Source: Pedobacter sp. PACM 27299 (GTDB lineage Bacteria; Bacteroidota; Bacteroidia; Sphingobacteriales; Sphingobacteriaceae). Taken from it: a stretch of DNA of 64,000 bases. The stretch spans positions 2,480,001 to 2,544,000 of the forward strand of contig NZ_CP012996.1 of the NCBI RefSeq assembly GCF_001412655.1. Reading direction: 5' to 3'. The notes beneath the pieces are model-generated. The model saw nothing but the letters and a program-made list of their open reading frames with translations, searched no databases and was not told the origin of the DNA. Every line of letters begins with the position of its first letter. Position 1 is the stretch's first letter. Below, in pieces: positions 1 through 8,545 of the stretch. The translations under genes and the position numbers were made by a program.

Positions 1-778
1 TTTTACCGAAGAAGAAGACAATGAACTGGTCTTTCTGGACCAGCAGCAAGTAGCTATACATTTAGTTTCTTTGACAGATCCTGGTACTCCTGCTGATTTT
101 ATCGCACTGCAGACCCAGCAACAGCAGCAAAACCGCTATGTAGTTCATTTATGGGAAGACATCTGGCAAAGCAGACGGGAACAGGTATTGGCGAGGATAG
201 CCTCCATTCTGGGCCTCAACAAAACACTTCATGGCCGTAAAGGCAAAATTATATCTATTAATCAGGCACAGGCCGATGAGTTTCTCTGGCAGCATCACAT
301 ACAAGGATCTGCAAAAACGAAATACAAATTTGGATTAATGATCGGGGAGGAACTTGTAGGAGTTGCTTTATTTAGTGCAGCAAGGCCGATGAAAAGTATT
401 GGCCCTGATTACCGTTCTTATGAATTGGTACGTTTCGCAAGTCAGATGGGCTTTACGGTGACCGGTGGTTTCAGTAAATTACTCAAGCATTTCATAAACC
501 TGGTACAGCCAAATGACCTGATGAGTTATGCCGATAGAGATTGGTCATTAGGTCATGCCTATGACGCTTCCGGTTTTAAAATGGTCAATACGACGGAACC
601 TTTAATGATGTGGCTGGATTTAAAGGACTACAGCAGGAAAACCATGCTTCGCCTTCCTGCAGCGCTGCTCGATTCATTAAAGCCGCTGGATAAGACTAAA
701 CAGCGTCAATTTTTGATAGAAAATAATTATCTTCCTGTATTCAACACAGGCAATTTAAAATACATATTATACTTGTAA
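1..778 (+). CDS. Mom/GNAT-like domain protein, 5'-truncated by the window edge
   Basis: The reading frame is open from base 2, so the gene begins outside the window; the first possible internal start (TTG at 71) is not a convincing one. The C-terminal half contains the pattern EELVGVALFS, then YELVRFAS, VTGGFSKLLKHF and SYADRDWS, followed by a GF and a tryptophan. This order resembles the GNAT-like (Mom-type) domain that accompanies phage GIY-YIG and HNH endonucleases, where GGFSKLL and SYxD are conserved. No nuclease motif is visible in the part present, so activity is unknown. The stop codon is immediately followed by the miaA start (TAAATG), so the two are probably cotranscribed. Function is not claimed beyond the family resemblance. 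Confidence 0.7.
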   Translation, partial: FTEEEDNELVFLDQQQVAIHLVSLTDPGTPADFIALQTQQQQQNRYVVHLWEDIWQSRREQVLARIASILGLNKTLHGRKGKIISINQAQADEFLWQHHIQGSAKTKYKFGLMIGEELVGVALFSAARPMKSIGPDYRSYELVRFASQMGFTVTGGFSKLLKHFINLVQPNDLMSYADRDWSLGHAYDASGFKMVNTTEPLMMWLDLKDYSRKTMLRLPAALLDSLKPLDKTKQRQFLIENNYLPVFNTGNLKYILYL

Positions 779-1711
779 ATGGACCATCACCCACTCCTGG
801 TCGTACTCGGACCTACGGCCTCCGGCAAAACAAAACTTGCAGTAAAGCTGGCCTCCGCACTTCGTGGGGAGATCATCAGCGCGGATAGCAGGCAGGTTTT
901 CAAAAATATGGACATCGGCACCGGAAAGGACCTCCAGGAATACCAGCTCGACGGAAAAAATATTCCCTATCACCTGATCAACATTAAAGAAGCCGGAGAG
1001 AAATACAATGTAAACGAGTTTAAAGATGATTTTTACCGGACTTTTGAGTCGCTTACTTCCAGGAATGTACTGCCAATTCTATGTGGTGGTACAGGAATGT
1101 ATATTCATAGTATTTTGCTGGAGCAGGAATATACCGCCATTCCTATCAATGAAGCGCTAAGGGCGCAGCTATTGCCGAAGGCAATTGCTGAACTAAGAGC
1201 AATGCTCGCGAATTATCCAAAAGAGCAGGTAGGCCATGCCGATCTTTCTTCCCATAAAAGACTGATTCGGGTGATAGAGATTGCAGAGTATTTAAAGCAC
1301 CATGAATTTACTCCGGTAAAAAGGCCGTTTATCACGCCTTTTATAGTCGGTCTGCAAACGGATGTTACCTTGCGTAGAGCAAAGATCCTGACCAGAATGG
1401 AAGCCAGGTTTAAGGAGGGGATGATTGAAGAAGTAAAAATGTTGCTGGAAATGGGAGTAGCTCGGGAAACTTTAATTTTTTACGGATTGGAGTATAAATT
1501 TATCATCGCTTATCTGGATGGGGAATTGGACTATGAAACAATGAAAATCCGCCTGGGGACAGCAATATGCCAGTTTTCAAAGCGTCAGATGACATTTTTC
1601 AGGAAAATGGAAAAGGATGGTTTGAAGTTTCACTGGTTTGATGCCGCTCAAAATGAAGCTGATTTATATGGTCAGGTCATGACTGCTTATCAGCAGGATT
1701 TATCTTTTTAA
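779..1711 (+). CDS. miaA: tRNA dimethylallyltransferase MiaA
   Basis: The enzyme transfers a dimethylallyl group to A37 of tRNAs that read UNN codons. Seen: P-loop GPTASGKT at residues 11-18, SADSRQVFKNMDIGTGKD at about 34-51 (prenyl acceptor and tRNA-binding region), LCGGTGMY at about 100, and the late QFSKRQMTFFRKM segment that matches the family QFAKRQ..WFR motif. The length of 310 residues is normal. The ATG follows the upstream stop with no gap, which supports this start and translational coupling. Bacteroidota genomes often carry two MiaA paralogues, so a second copy elsewhere is possible. Confidence 0.93.
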   Translation: MDHHPLLVVLGPTASGKTKLAVKLASALRGEIISADSRQVFKNMDIGTGKDLQEYQLDGKNIPYHLINIKEAGEKYNVNEFKDDFYRTFESLTSRNVLPILCGGTGMYIHSILLEQEYTAIPINEALRAQLLPKAIAELRAMLANYPKEQVGHADLSSHKRLIRVIEIAEYLKHHEFTPVKRPFITPFIVGLQTDVTLRRAKILTRMEARFKEGMIEEVKMLLEMGVARETLIFYGLEYKFIIAYLDGELDYETMKIRLGTAICQFSKRQMTFFRKMEKDGLKFHWFDAAQNEADLYGQVMTAYQQDLSF

Positions 1712-1775
1712 AGTGTAAATTATTTCCAATGGCATGCATTTTGTATTTGTCCTGGCATATCAACGAAATTACAAA

Positions 1776-2279
1776 ATGAAAAAATCTACCACCTTTATAG
1801 CCTCAGCAGCAGCTGCAGTGGCTTTATTATTTAGTACGAATGTAAATGCGCAGAAACTTGGTGTAGGTGTTAATCTTGGTGTTCCAACCACAGACGGTTA
1901 TAGCTTTGCTATAGGTGCCGATGCAAGAATGCAATTTGATGTTTCAAAACAGGTTTCGATTCCTGTAACTACGGGTTACACGCATTTTACTGGTAAAACC
2001 ATCAATGGTTTTGACATTCCTGATTATGGGTTCATCCCGGTTAAAGCAGGTGTCAAAGTGTTTTTTGATGAAAGTGGATCCGGCTTGTATGGATTAGGAG
2101 AAGTAGGTGCAGCCTTCGGAGTGACTAAAAATTCTGGCACTTCATTTCTTTATTCTCCTGCAATTGGTTATGCCTGGAGCAGTGGTTTAGATTTAGGTGT
2201 GAAATATGAAGGCTTACCAAAGAGCGGTTTGAATACCGGACAGGTAGCTTTACGTATTGCTTATGGCTTTAAATTATAG
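1776..2279 (+). CDS. Small outer-membrane beta-barrel protein
   Basis: The protein has 167 residues when begun at the ATG at 1776, which gives a clean signal peptide (MKKSTTFIASAAAAVALLFS, cleavage after VNAQ or VNA). An upstream in-frame ATG at 1734 would put 14 odd residues before the signal and is rejected. The mature part alternates small polar and aromatic residues, with several glycine-rich strands (KLGVGVNLGVP, LYGLGEVGAAFG, SGLDLGVKYEG) and ends in ...IAYGFKL, typical of a small 8-strand barrel of the outer membrane. No ligand can be inferred. A strong intrinsic terminator follows at 2304-2334, so it is probably monocistronic or the end of the miaA transcript. Confidence 0.8.
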   Translation: MKKSTTFIASAAAAVALLFSTNVNAQKLGVGVNLGVPTTDGYSFAIGADARMQFDVSKQVSIPVTTGYTHFTGKTINGFDIPDYGFIPVKAGVKVFFDESGSGLYGLGEVGAAFGVTKNSGTSFLYSPAIGYAWSSGLDLGVKYEGLPKSGLNTGQVALRIAYGFKL

Positions 2280-2303
2280 GTCTGAAAAAGACTTAATTAC
2301 ACT

Positions 2304-2334
2304 AAGCCCCTGTTTTTTTCAGGGGCTTTTTTAT
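2304..2334 (+). terminator. Rho-independent terminator after the barrel gene
   Basis: A 9-bp perfect stem (AAGCCCCTG / CAGGGGCTT) with a T-rich loop is followed by a T run. It closes the transcript of the outer-membrane barrel gene and insulates the following lipoprotein gene. Confidence 0.85.
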
Positions 2335-2412
2335 TTATTTAAATATAAAACTGTAATTTAACCAAAAAACAGAATATCATAGCTCTGTTATTCATAAAAA
2401 CTAAAACAATAT

Positions 2413-2958
2413 ATGAAAAGATACTTCGCTGTAGCGGCAATTATGGTGGCTACATCTTGTACCAGCAACACGAACCAGAAAGTCGCATTAAGTGCTACTG
2501 ATTCTACGTCTGCTCAGGTCGCTGATGCCGCAGTACCGGCAAGCATTAAATTGAAGGATGCCAATGTCCAGTCCATTTATAATGGCTACATCGCTTTAAA
2601 AGATGCTTTGGTTGGCGCGAAATTTGAAGAGGCTAAAGCAGCAGCTGCCACCTTAAAAACAAGTTTAGCCAGTCAGAAAGGCTGTGAAAGTACTGCAGTA
2701 ACCGCAGACAAAATCGCTGCAGCAAAAGATATCGCTGCTCAAAGAAAAGATTTTACTTCCTTAAGTACAGACCTGATTGCCCTGTTCAAACATGCAGATG
2801 TGGAATCAGGGACTATTTATGTACAGCACTGCCCAATGGCCAATAAAGGTGATGGCGGCGATTGGTTATCCTCAGAAAAGAAAATTCAGAATCCTTATTA
2901 CGGAGATGAAATGATGGAGTGTGGCCGTGTAGTCGAAGAAATTAAATCAGCGAAGTAA
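2413..2958 (+). CDS. DUF3347-type lipoprotein (possible metal-handling)
   Basis: The protein has 181 residues with a lipobox VATSC, the acylated cysteine being residue 16. The body fits the DUF3347 family: an alpha-helical half (YNGYIALKDALVGAKFEEA, then KDIAAQRKDFTSLSTDLIALFK) and a C-terminal signature HCPMA near residue 139, a WLS segment, NPYYGDEMMECG and a short tail. In the family this signature is found in copper/silver efflux periplasmic proteins and stand-alone lipoproteins, where the H-C-P-M and late Cys suggest metal binding. No efflux pump gene lies beside it here, so a metal role is inference from the family only. Confidence 0.82.
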   Translation: MKRYFAVAAIMVATSCTSNTNQKVALSATDSTSAQVADAAVPASIKLKDANVQSIYNGYIALKDALVGAKFEEAKAAAATLKTSLASQKGCESTAVTADKIAAAKDIAAQRKDFTSLSTDLIALFKHADVESGTIYVQHCPMANKGDGGDWLSSEKKIQNPYYGDEMMECGRVVEEIKSAK

Positions 2959-3030
2959 TTTCTCGGATTCTTACTTACCCTTGACTCACATTTAATAATT
3001 ATTTAACAGTTTTGTTAGCGCTGATCAAAT

Positions 3031-3058
3031 GCTATTCAATATGGAATAGCTAATTTTG
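3031..3058 (+). promoter_or_regulatory. gltA promoter: -7 box with adjoining inverted repeat
   Basis: TAATTTTG at 3051-3058 matches the Bacteroidota -7 consensus TAnnTTTG. Directly upstream, at 3031-3050, lies GCTATTC-6 nt-GAATAGC, a perfect 7-bp inverted repeat that occupies the space between -7 and -33. No clear TTG -33 box is present. The placement suggests an operator, but no regulator is identified. Confidence 0.5.
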
Positions 3059-3083
3059 TTTATTATAAATTTAAGATATATAT

Positions 3084-4370
3084 ATGTCAGATATTGCAGA
3101 AATTAAGATTGACGGAAAAGTCTATGAATTTCCCGTTATTACCGGTACCGAAGGGGAGAAGTCTATAGATATTTCTAAACTTAGAGATTTAACCGGTCAC
3201 ATTACCTTAGACTTTGGTTACAAAAACACCGGATCCACTAAAAGTGCAATTACCTTTTTAGACGGAGAAAAAGGGATTTTAAAATACCGCGGTTATTCAA
3301 TTGAAGAACTTGCGGAAAAATCTACCTTCTTAGAAGTAGCATACCTGCTTATATATGGCGATTTACCTACCACTGAGCAATTAACTGATTTCCAGGTTTC
3401 GATCAGCCGTCATACGCTGATTCATGAAGACATGAAGAAGTTTTTAGATGGTTACCCTTCTAAATCTCACCCGATGGCACAACTGGCCTCATTGGTGTGC
3501 TCACTGTCTACTTTCTACCCAGAGTCATTGAATGCAAACTCTTCGCCAGAAACCATGGATCTGACCATGATTAAATTACTGGCTAAGTTCCCAACAATTG
3601 TATCTTTCATTTATAAAAAATCTTTAGGTCACCCACTGATCTATCCAAAAAATAAATACGACTACGTCAGCAATTTCTTAAACATGATCTTCGGTCAGCG
3701 TACAGAAGAAATTGATATTGATCCGGTAGTAGTCAGTGCGATGAATACTTTACTGATCTTACATGCGGATCATGAGCAAAACTGCTCTGCATCGACCGTA
3801 AGAATGGTAGGTTCATCAGACTGTAACCTTTACGCTTCTGTTTCTGCGGGAATCGCTGCTTTATGGGGTCCACTTCATGGTGGTGCCAACCAGGCGGTAA
3901 TTGAAATGCTGGAACGCATTAAAGAAGATGGTGGTGATACCGAAAAATGGATCAACAAAGCAAAAGATAAAAACGATCCTTTCCGTATGATGGGCTTCGG
4001 ACACAGAGTATATAAAAACTTCGATCCAAGAGCAAAAATCATTAAGAAAGCTTGTGATGATATTTTGGAGAAATTAGGTATCAATGATCCAGTATTGGAG
4101 ATTGCCAAGAAATTAGAAGAAGCAGCATTGAGCGATCCTTACTTTGTAGAGCGTAAGCTTTATCCTAACGTAGATTTCTATTCTGGAATCATTTACAGAG
4201 CGCTGGGCTTCCCTACAGATATGTTCACGGTATTGTTCGCTTTAGGACGTCTGCCAGGATGGATTGCACAATGGAAAGAAATGCATGAGAATAAAGAACC
4301 AATCGGTCGCCCACGTCAGGTGTATGTTGGTCATACCAACAGAGAGTTTGTGCCTTTAGACAAGCGCTAA
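3084..4370 (+). CDS. gltA: Citrate synthase
   Basis: Condenses oxaloacetate with acetyl-CoA in the first step of the TCA cycle. The 428-residue length and the N-terminal beta region (IAEIKIDGKVYEFPVITGTEG) are those of the type II, hexameric, bacterial form. Active-site segments are clear: LHGGANQAV near residue 264, MGFGHRVYKNFDPRA near 303, and PNVDFYSGIIYRALG near 360, supplying the catalytic His, His and Asp. The frame begins with an ATG shortly after a TAnnTTTG box. A 22-bp perfect inverted repeat terminates it. It stands alone as a plus-strand unit facing a minus-strand gene. Confidence 0.97.
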   Translation: MSDIAEIKIDGKVYEFPVITGTEGEKSIDISKLRDLTGHITLDFGYKNTGSTKSAITFLDGEKGILKYRGYSIEELAEKSTFLEVAYLLIYGDLPTTEQLTDFQVSISRHTLIHEDMKKFLDGYPSKSHPMAQLASLVCSLSTFYPESLNANSSPETMDLTMIKLLAKFPTIVSFIYKKSLGHPLIYPKNKYDYVSNFLNMIFGQRTEEIDIDPVVVSAMNTLLILHADHEQNCSASTVRMVGSSDCNLYASVSAGIAALWGPLHGGANQAVIEMLERIKEDGGDTEKWINKAKDKNDPFRMMGFGHRVYKNFDPRAKIIKKACDDILEKLGINDPVLEIAKKLEEAALSDPYFVERKLYPNVDFYSGIIYRALGFPTDMFTVLFALGRLPGWIAQWKEMHENKEPIGRPRQVYVGHTNREFVPLDKR

Positions 4371-4381
4371 TTCTGCTTTTA

Positions 4382-4432
4382 AAGCTCATAAAAAAACCGC
4401 TTCCTTAAAAGAAGCGGTTTTTTTATGAGCTT
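4382..4432. terminator. Bidirectional terminator between gltA and the DUF3667 gene
   Basis: A perfect 22-bp inverted repeat (4382-4403 and 4411-4432) with a 7-nt loop has A and T runs placed so that it can terminate transcripts from either side. It lies between two convergent genes. Confidence 0.9.
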
Positions 4433-4452
4433 GTTTTTTATCAGGTCAATTT

Positions 4453-5481
4453 TTATACCATCGCTGCAGATACGCCAAGTCCTATAAGGATGGTGAGTGT
4501 GAGTAGAATGGTATAGCAGATGATCAATAAGAAAAACCTGAATATAGTTGCTCCAACTTTACCTTGATAGAATGTTCTTAAAGACTGGTAGATGTACCAG
4601 ATGATGTAGAAGAAGCTGAGGGTAAAAGTAATGCTGCTAATGTCATAAATATAGCCAGCAGCCCGAGTAATGAAGTTGCTGATCAATACCACTAAAAATA
4701 TAGCGGAGTGTATATGAAAAGAGTAGATCAGATGTTCAAAGTAATATTTTTTCTTATCAATATAAACCAGTTTTAACAGCAATGCGAAAAGCGGGAGTAA
4801 GATGAACATCAATTTCGGAATGTTGTGTAAAAGATTTTCTTCAACTTTCTTATTGGCATCCTTTGAATGACTGAGTATTATCGCTTTTTTACTGAAGTAT
4901 TTTTCTATAAATCCATCTCGCTTATTTTTCGGTAAGGACAGCTGTCTTTTTTCGTAGGCTGCTACAGTGCTGTCTTTAACCTCATCCAGCTGTATGATAT
5001 TTGTCGGACGAGTAGAGTCACTTTTTTGTTTTTCTTCCTCTACCTTTTCGTTAATCTTACCTAAAATATCAAAATTACTAGCCTTAGTTTTTACTTCTGT
5101 TTGTTGCGCTTTGTTTATACTGTCTTTGGACAGACCTGTAGTTTGTCTTTTTTGTTCGGGTTTCTTCTTTTCATTGCCAGATAAATTGACCAGAAAGAAA
5201 ACGATGCTGATGAAGATGTATAGTTTAATAGGGTGTAAATAGGAAGCTCTTTTACCTTCTACATATTTTTGTGTCAACAGGCCCGGCTGCAGTAATAAAG
5301 GTTTGATCGTCCCAAAAAACTTGGATTCAAAATGAAAATAATCGGAAACGGCATGCACTACCATGTGTAGTGCATCTTCCTTAACGACGATATTTTCCTG
5401 GCCGCAGTAGGAGCAGAAATGAGCTTCTACCTGATGACCACAATTTAGGCAGTTCTTTTCTTTACGGTATTTACCAGACAT
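4453..5481 (-). CDS. DUF3667 zinc-ribbon membrane protein
   Basis: The protein has 342 residues. The N-terminus carries a zinc ribbon, CLNCGHQVEAHFCSYCGQE at residues 11-29, followed by the DUF3667 core (HFESKFFGTIKPLLLQPG, GKRASYLHPIKLYIF). A first hydrophobic segment (FISIVFFLVNL) follows, then a charged loop of about 120 residues rich in K, E and Q, then three or four further membrane helices to the C-terminus. The family is widespread in Bacteroidota and has no established function. The gene ends against the shared gltA terminator and its start is 20 bp from the stop of the permease gene upstream, so the two may be cotranscribed. Confidence 0.85.
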   Translation of the reverse strand: MSGKYRKEKNCLNCGHQVEAHFCSYCGQENIVVKEDALHMVVHAVSDYFHFESKFFGTIKPLLLQPGLLTQKYVEGKRASYLHPIKLYIFISIVFFLVNLSGNEKKKPEQKRQTTGLSKDSINKAQQTEVKTKASNFDILGKINEKVEEEKQKSDSTRPTNIIQLDEVKDSTVAAYEKRQLSLPKNKRDGFIEKYFSKKAIILSHSKDANKKVEENLLHNIPKLMFILLPLFALLLKLVYIDKKKYYFEHLIYSFHIHSAIFLVVLISNFITRAAGYIYDISSITFTLSFFYIIWYIYQSLRTFYQGKVGATIFRFFLLIICYTILLTLTILIGLGVSAAMV

Positions 5482-5501
5482 AGTAGAGAGGTTGTGTTTT
5501 T

Positions 5502-6767
5502 TTAGTGATTCATTGCGTTAATCGCATTCAATTCTGCTTTGTTGTGTTTGTATTTGAAGATGAAAGGGAAGGTGATGGCCAATACCAGGGTGTATGCTGC
5601 AAAGGTCAGCCAGATGCCCTGCCAGTCTTTACTTTGATTTGCTCCGGTAAAGAAATGCTCAATGATCATACCGCTGGTAAAACTGCCAAATAAGGCACCA
5701 AAACCGTTTACCATCATCATGAACAAGCCTTGCGCACTTCCCCTGATTTTCTCATCAATCTGAGTCTCTACGAATAATGAACCAGAAATGTTGAAGAAAT
5801 CGAATGCCATACCGTAAACAATACAAGACATGATGATCATCCACAATCCTCCAGCAGGATCGCCAAAGGCGAAAAGACCGAATCTCAATACCCAGGCCAG
5901 CATACTGAATAACATCACGTATTTAATACCAAACTTCCTTAAGAAGAAGGGGATGGCTAAAATAAACAAGGTTTCAGAGATCTGTGAAATCGACATGATG
6001 ATTGCAGGATATTTTACGGCAAGCAGGTTGCTGAATTCAGGAACTTCTTTGAAATCATGTAGATAAGTATCTCCATAGGCATTTGTCAGCTGTAAAGCCG
6101 CACCTAAAAACATGGAGAAAAGAAAGAATACTGCAAATTTCTTTTGTTTGAACAAGGTGAAAGCTCTTAGTCCTAAGGCATCTACAAAAGATTTACTTTC
6201 TACTTTGTTAGACAGTGGGGGGCATTTTGGTAGGGTGAAGGCATAAATACCTAAAGCCAAAGAAACACCTGATGCGATGTAAAACTGATTAGAAGAGGCT
6301 TCATTTCCAGTTAAACTCACTACCCATAAGGCAGCGATAAAACCAATTGTTCCCCAGATTCTAATTGGGGGATAGTCTTTTACGACATCCTGTTTGGCAT
6401 TCTTTAAAGCTGAATAAGCCACGGTAATCGATAAAGACAGCGTGGGCATATAGAAAATCATGTTGAGCAGGATCACCCAGAAAAATGTGCTGGGATTGGT
6501 CACCATTGGGAGGCAAAAAAGCACACATGCCCCAAGAATGTGAAATGTTCCGTATAACTTTTCCGCATTGACAAAACGATCTGAAATAATTCCGGCAAGC
6601 GCAGGCATAAAAATAGAAGAAATCCCCATGGTGGAGAAGATGATTCCGAATTCTGCACCTGACCATCCTTTATTCTGGAACCAATACACGCCAATAGTAA
6701 TAAGCCATGAACCCCAGATAAAGAATTGTAAAAAATTCATCAGAGTTAAGCGTAACTTAACATTCAT
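5502..6767 (-). CDS. Nucleoside permease, MFS NHS (NupG/XapB) type
   Basis: The protein has 421 residues and about 12 predicted membrane helices. The start MNVKLRLTLMNFLQFFIWGSW and the early segment GIISDRFVNAEKLYGTFHILGA match the NHS family of nucleoside:proton symporters, as does IRIWGTIGFIAALW before the central loop. The protein probably imports nucleosides across the inner membrane. It may share a transcript with the DUF3667 gene downstream. Within the family, substrate (purine or pyrimidine nucleoside, xanthosine) cannot be told from sequence alone. Confidence 0.87.
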   Translation of the reverse strand: MNVKLRLTLMNFLQFFIWGSWLITIGVYWFQNKGWSGAEFGIIFSTMGISSIFMPALAGIISDRFVNAEKLYGTFHILGACVLFCLPMVTNPSTFFWVILLNMIFYMPTLSLSITVAYSALKNAKQDVVKDYPPIRIWGTIGFIAALWVVSLTGNEASSNQFYIASGVSLALGIYAFTLPKCPPLSNKVESKSFVDALGLRAFTLFKQKKFAVFFLFSMFLGAALQLTNAYGDTYLHDFKEVPEFSNLLAVKYPAIIMSISQISETLFILAIPFFLRKFGIKYVMLFSMLAWVLRFGLFAFGDPAGGLWMIIMSCIVYGMAFDFFNISGSLFVETQIDEKIRGSAQGLFMMMVNGFGALFGSFTSGMIIEHFFTGANQSKDWQGIWLTFAAYTLVLAITFPFIFKYKHNKAELNAINAMNH

Positions 6768-6871
6768 AATAATAGTTTAGTTGTTTTTTGAATTAATACT
6801 TCAAGATAGAACTATTTTGAATAGATCGTCTAAATTGAGATAAGATATTTAAAATAATAAGTAATAGGGGG

Positions 6872-7486
6872 TTATGCGGAATTTCTTCTGTTTAATTCAT
6901 CACGTATCCTTGCTGCTTTCTCGTACGCTTCTTCGGCAATGGCCTCCTGAAGTTTCTGATTTAATTCTTCTGTGCTGAGTGATTTATAATTGGAGCCAGG
7001 GATGGAAGGGCTCATGTCTTCAGAACTCTGTTCTTTTGAGATGTTATCCATGTTTTCTAAGAACAGGAAGTCATTGCCTTCGATGACAATACCCGCTGAA
7101 GAAAGGATAAATTCGTAAGTATAGATGGTGGCATTGAAACGAACTGCTAATGCAATGGCATCAGATGTTCTGGCATCAATTTCCTGGATGGTTTCGCCAT
7201 CCGTGCAAATCAATTTGGCAAAGAACACACCCTCTACCAGGTTGTAAATCAGTACCTCTGTGATTTGTACATGATAAGTCTGTGCAAAAGTCTTGAACAG
7301 GTCGTGAGTAAGCGGTCTGCTTGGGACCATCTTCTCAATTTCTATGGCAATAGCTTGTGCTTCAAACGCACCGATGATGATCGGTAAGCGTCTTCTGCCA
7401 TTTACTTCACCAAGAACCAGGGCATAAGCACCTGATTGGGTTTGGCTGTAAGACAAACCGATAATTTCGAGTTTTACTTTTTTCAT
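6872..7486 (-). CDS. Bifunctional nuclease (DUF151) family protein with UVR motif
   Basis: The protein has 204 residues. The N-terminal 130 residues form a DUF151/BFN domain (SQTQSGAYALVLGEVNGRR, LPIIIGAFEAQAIAIEIE, then DARTSDAIALAVRFN), the conserved core of the bifunctional nuclease fold. The C-terminal 35 residues (ELNQKLQEAIAEEAYEKAAR and on) form a UvrB/UvrC-type helix pair. This domain order is standard in Bacteroidota. Nuclease activity was shown for a plant member; the bacterial role is unsettled. It lies downstream of etfB-etfA with a 45-bp gap and is probably part of the same transcript. Confidence 0.9.
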   Translation of the reverse strand: MKKVKLEIIGLSYSQTQSGAYALVLGEVNGRRRLPIIIGAFEAQAIAIEIEKMVPSRPLTHDLFKTFAQTYHVQITEVLIYNLVEGVFFAKLICTDGETIQEIDARTSDAIALAVRFNATIYTYEFILSSAGIVIEGNDFLFLENMDNISKEQSSEDMSPSIPGSNYKSLSTEELNQKLQEAIAEEAYEKAARIRDELNRRNSA

Positions 7487-7531
7487 CTTAAGTAATACCC
7501 GGCCAAAACAAGGTTTCAGCCGGATATTTAT

Positions 7532-8503
7532 TTAGCCTTTATGTGCTTTTAATGCTTCTATTAATTGAGGAACAACTTCAAAGGCATCGCCAACGATTCC
7601 GTAATCCGCAACTTTGAAGAAAGGAGCTTCTGGATCTTTGTTGATCACTACGATTACTTTTGAAGAACTTACGCCTGCTAAATGCTGGATCGCTCCAGAA
7701 ATACCAATGGCGATATATAGATTCGGACTGATGGCAATACCAGTTTGTCCAACGTGTTCAGAGTGAGGTCTCCAGTCTGCATCTGAGACTGGTTTAGAGC
7801 AGGCTGTAGCCGCGCCAAGTAGTCCGGCAAGCTCTTCGATCATTCCCCAGTTTTCAGGACCTTTAAGGCCTCGCCCTGCGGAAACTACCAATTCTGCATC
7901 CGGTAAAGATATTTTATCAGTTGCTCTAACGATTTCTTTCACGATGGCAGCTAAATCAGTCGCTTTCAGTTCCGGAGTGAAAGTTTCAATAGCAGCATCA
8001 ACAGCTGATTCTTTTACACCAAAAGCATTTGGGTTTAAAGCAATCACTTTAATCGCTGAAGTCAGTTCAGTAATGGCAAATGCTTTTCCAGAGAAGGCAT
8101 TTTTCTTTACTGAAAACGAAGCACCATTAATGTTAGGCAATTCTACCGCACCGTCTACTAATCCTGCTTCCAATTTCACTGCAACGCGTGGTGCTAAACC
8201 TTTTCCAGTGAAAGAGTTCGACAAGACCACTACATCTGCACCTTCTTTTTTAGCGGCTTCCGCGATCACCGAAGCATAAGCCTGGTTTACGAAGTTCTTT
8301 AATTGGTCGTTGGCTACGTTTAAAACTTTAGAAGCGCCGTATTTACCCAGCTCTTTCAATTCGCTTTCTCCAACATTACCAATAGATATCGCGGTTAAAT
8401 TACTTCCTTGTATATCTGCAATGGCTTTCGCATAAGCTACTGCTTCAAAAACAGATTTCTTAAACTTACCATCGACTTGTTCTACATATACTAAAACTGA
8501 CAT
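7532..8503 (-). CDS. etfA: Electron transfer flavoprotein alpha subunit
   Basis: The protein has 323 residues. The C-terminal FAD domain is clear: SAGRGLKGPENWGMIEELA, then ACSKPVSDADWRPHSEHVGQ, ISPNLYIAIGISGAIQHLAG and INKDPEAPFFKVADYGIVGD. It accepts electrons from acyl-CoA and other dehydrogenases and passes them to ETF-quinone oxidoreductase. It lies directly after etfB in the usual beta-alpha order with a 42-bp gap, forming the heterodimer pair. Confidence 0.96.
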   Translation of the reverse strand: MSVLVYVEQVDGKFKKSVFEAVAYAKAIADIQGSNLTAISIGNVGESELKELGKYGASKVLNVANDQLKNFVNQAYASVIAEAAKKEGADVVVLSNSFTGKGLAPRVAVKLEAGLVDGAVELPNINGASFSVKKNAFSGKAFAITELTSAIKVIALNPNAFGVKESAVDAAIETFTPELKATDLAAIVKEIVRATDKISLPDAELVVSAGRGLKGPENWGMIEELAGLLGAATACSKPVSDADWRPHSEHVGQTGIAISPNLYIAIGISGAIQHLAGVSSSKVIVVINKDPEAPFFKVADYGIVGDAFEVVPQLIEALKAHKG

Positions 8504-8545
8504 AAGATCTTTATTAAATAATTTTAAAAATGAGAATAGAACGGA

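Noticed and set aside
1734..1775. Upstream start of the small barrel gene
   Set aside because: It puts 14 residues before a typical signal peptide and is less likely than the ATG at 1776.
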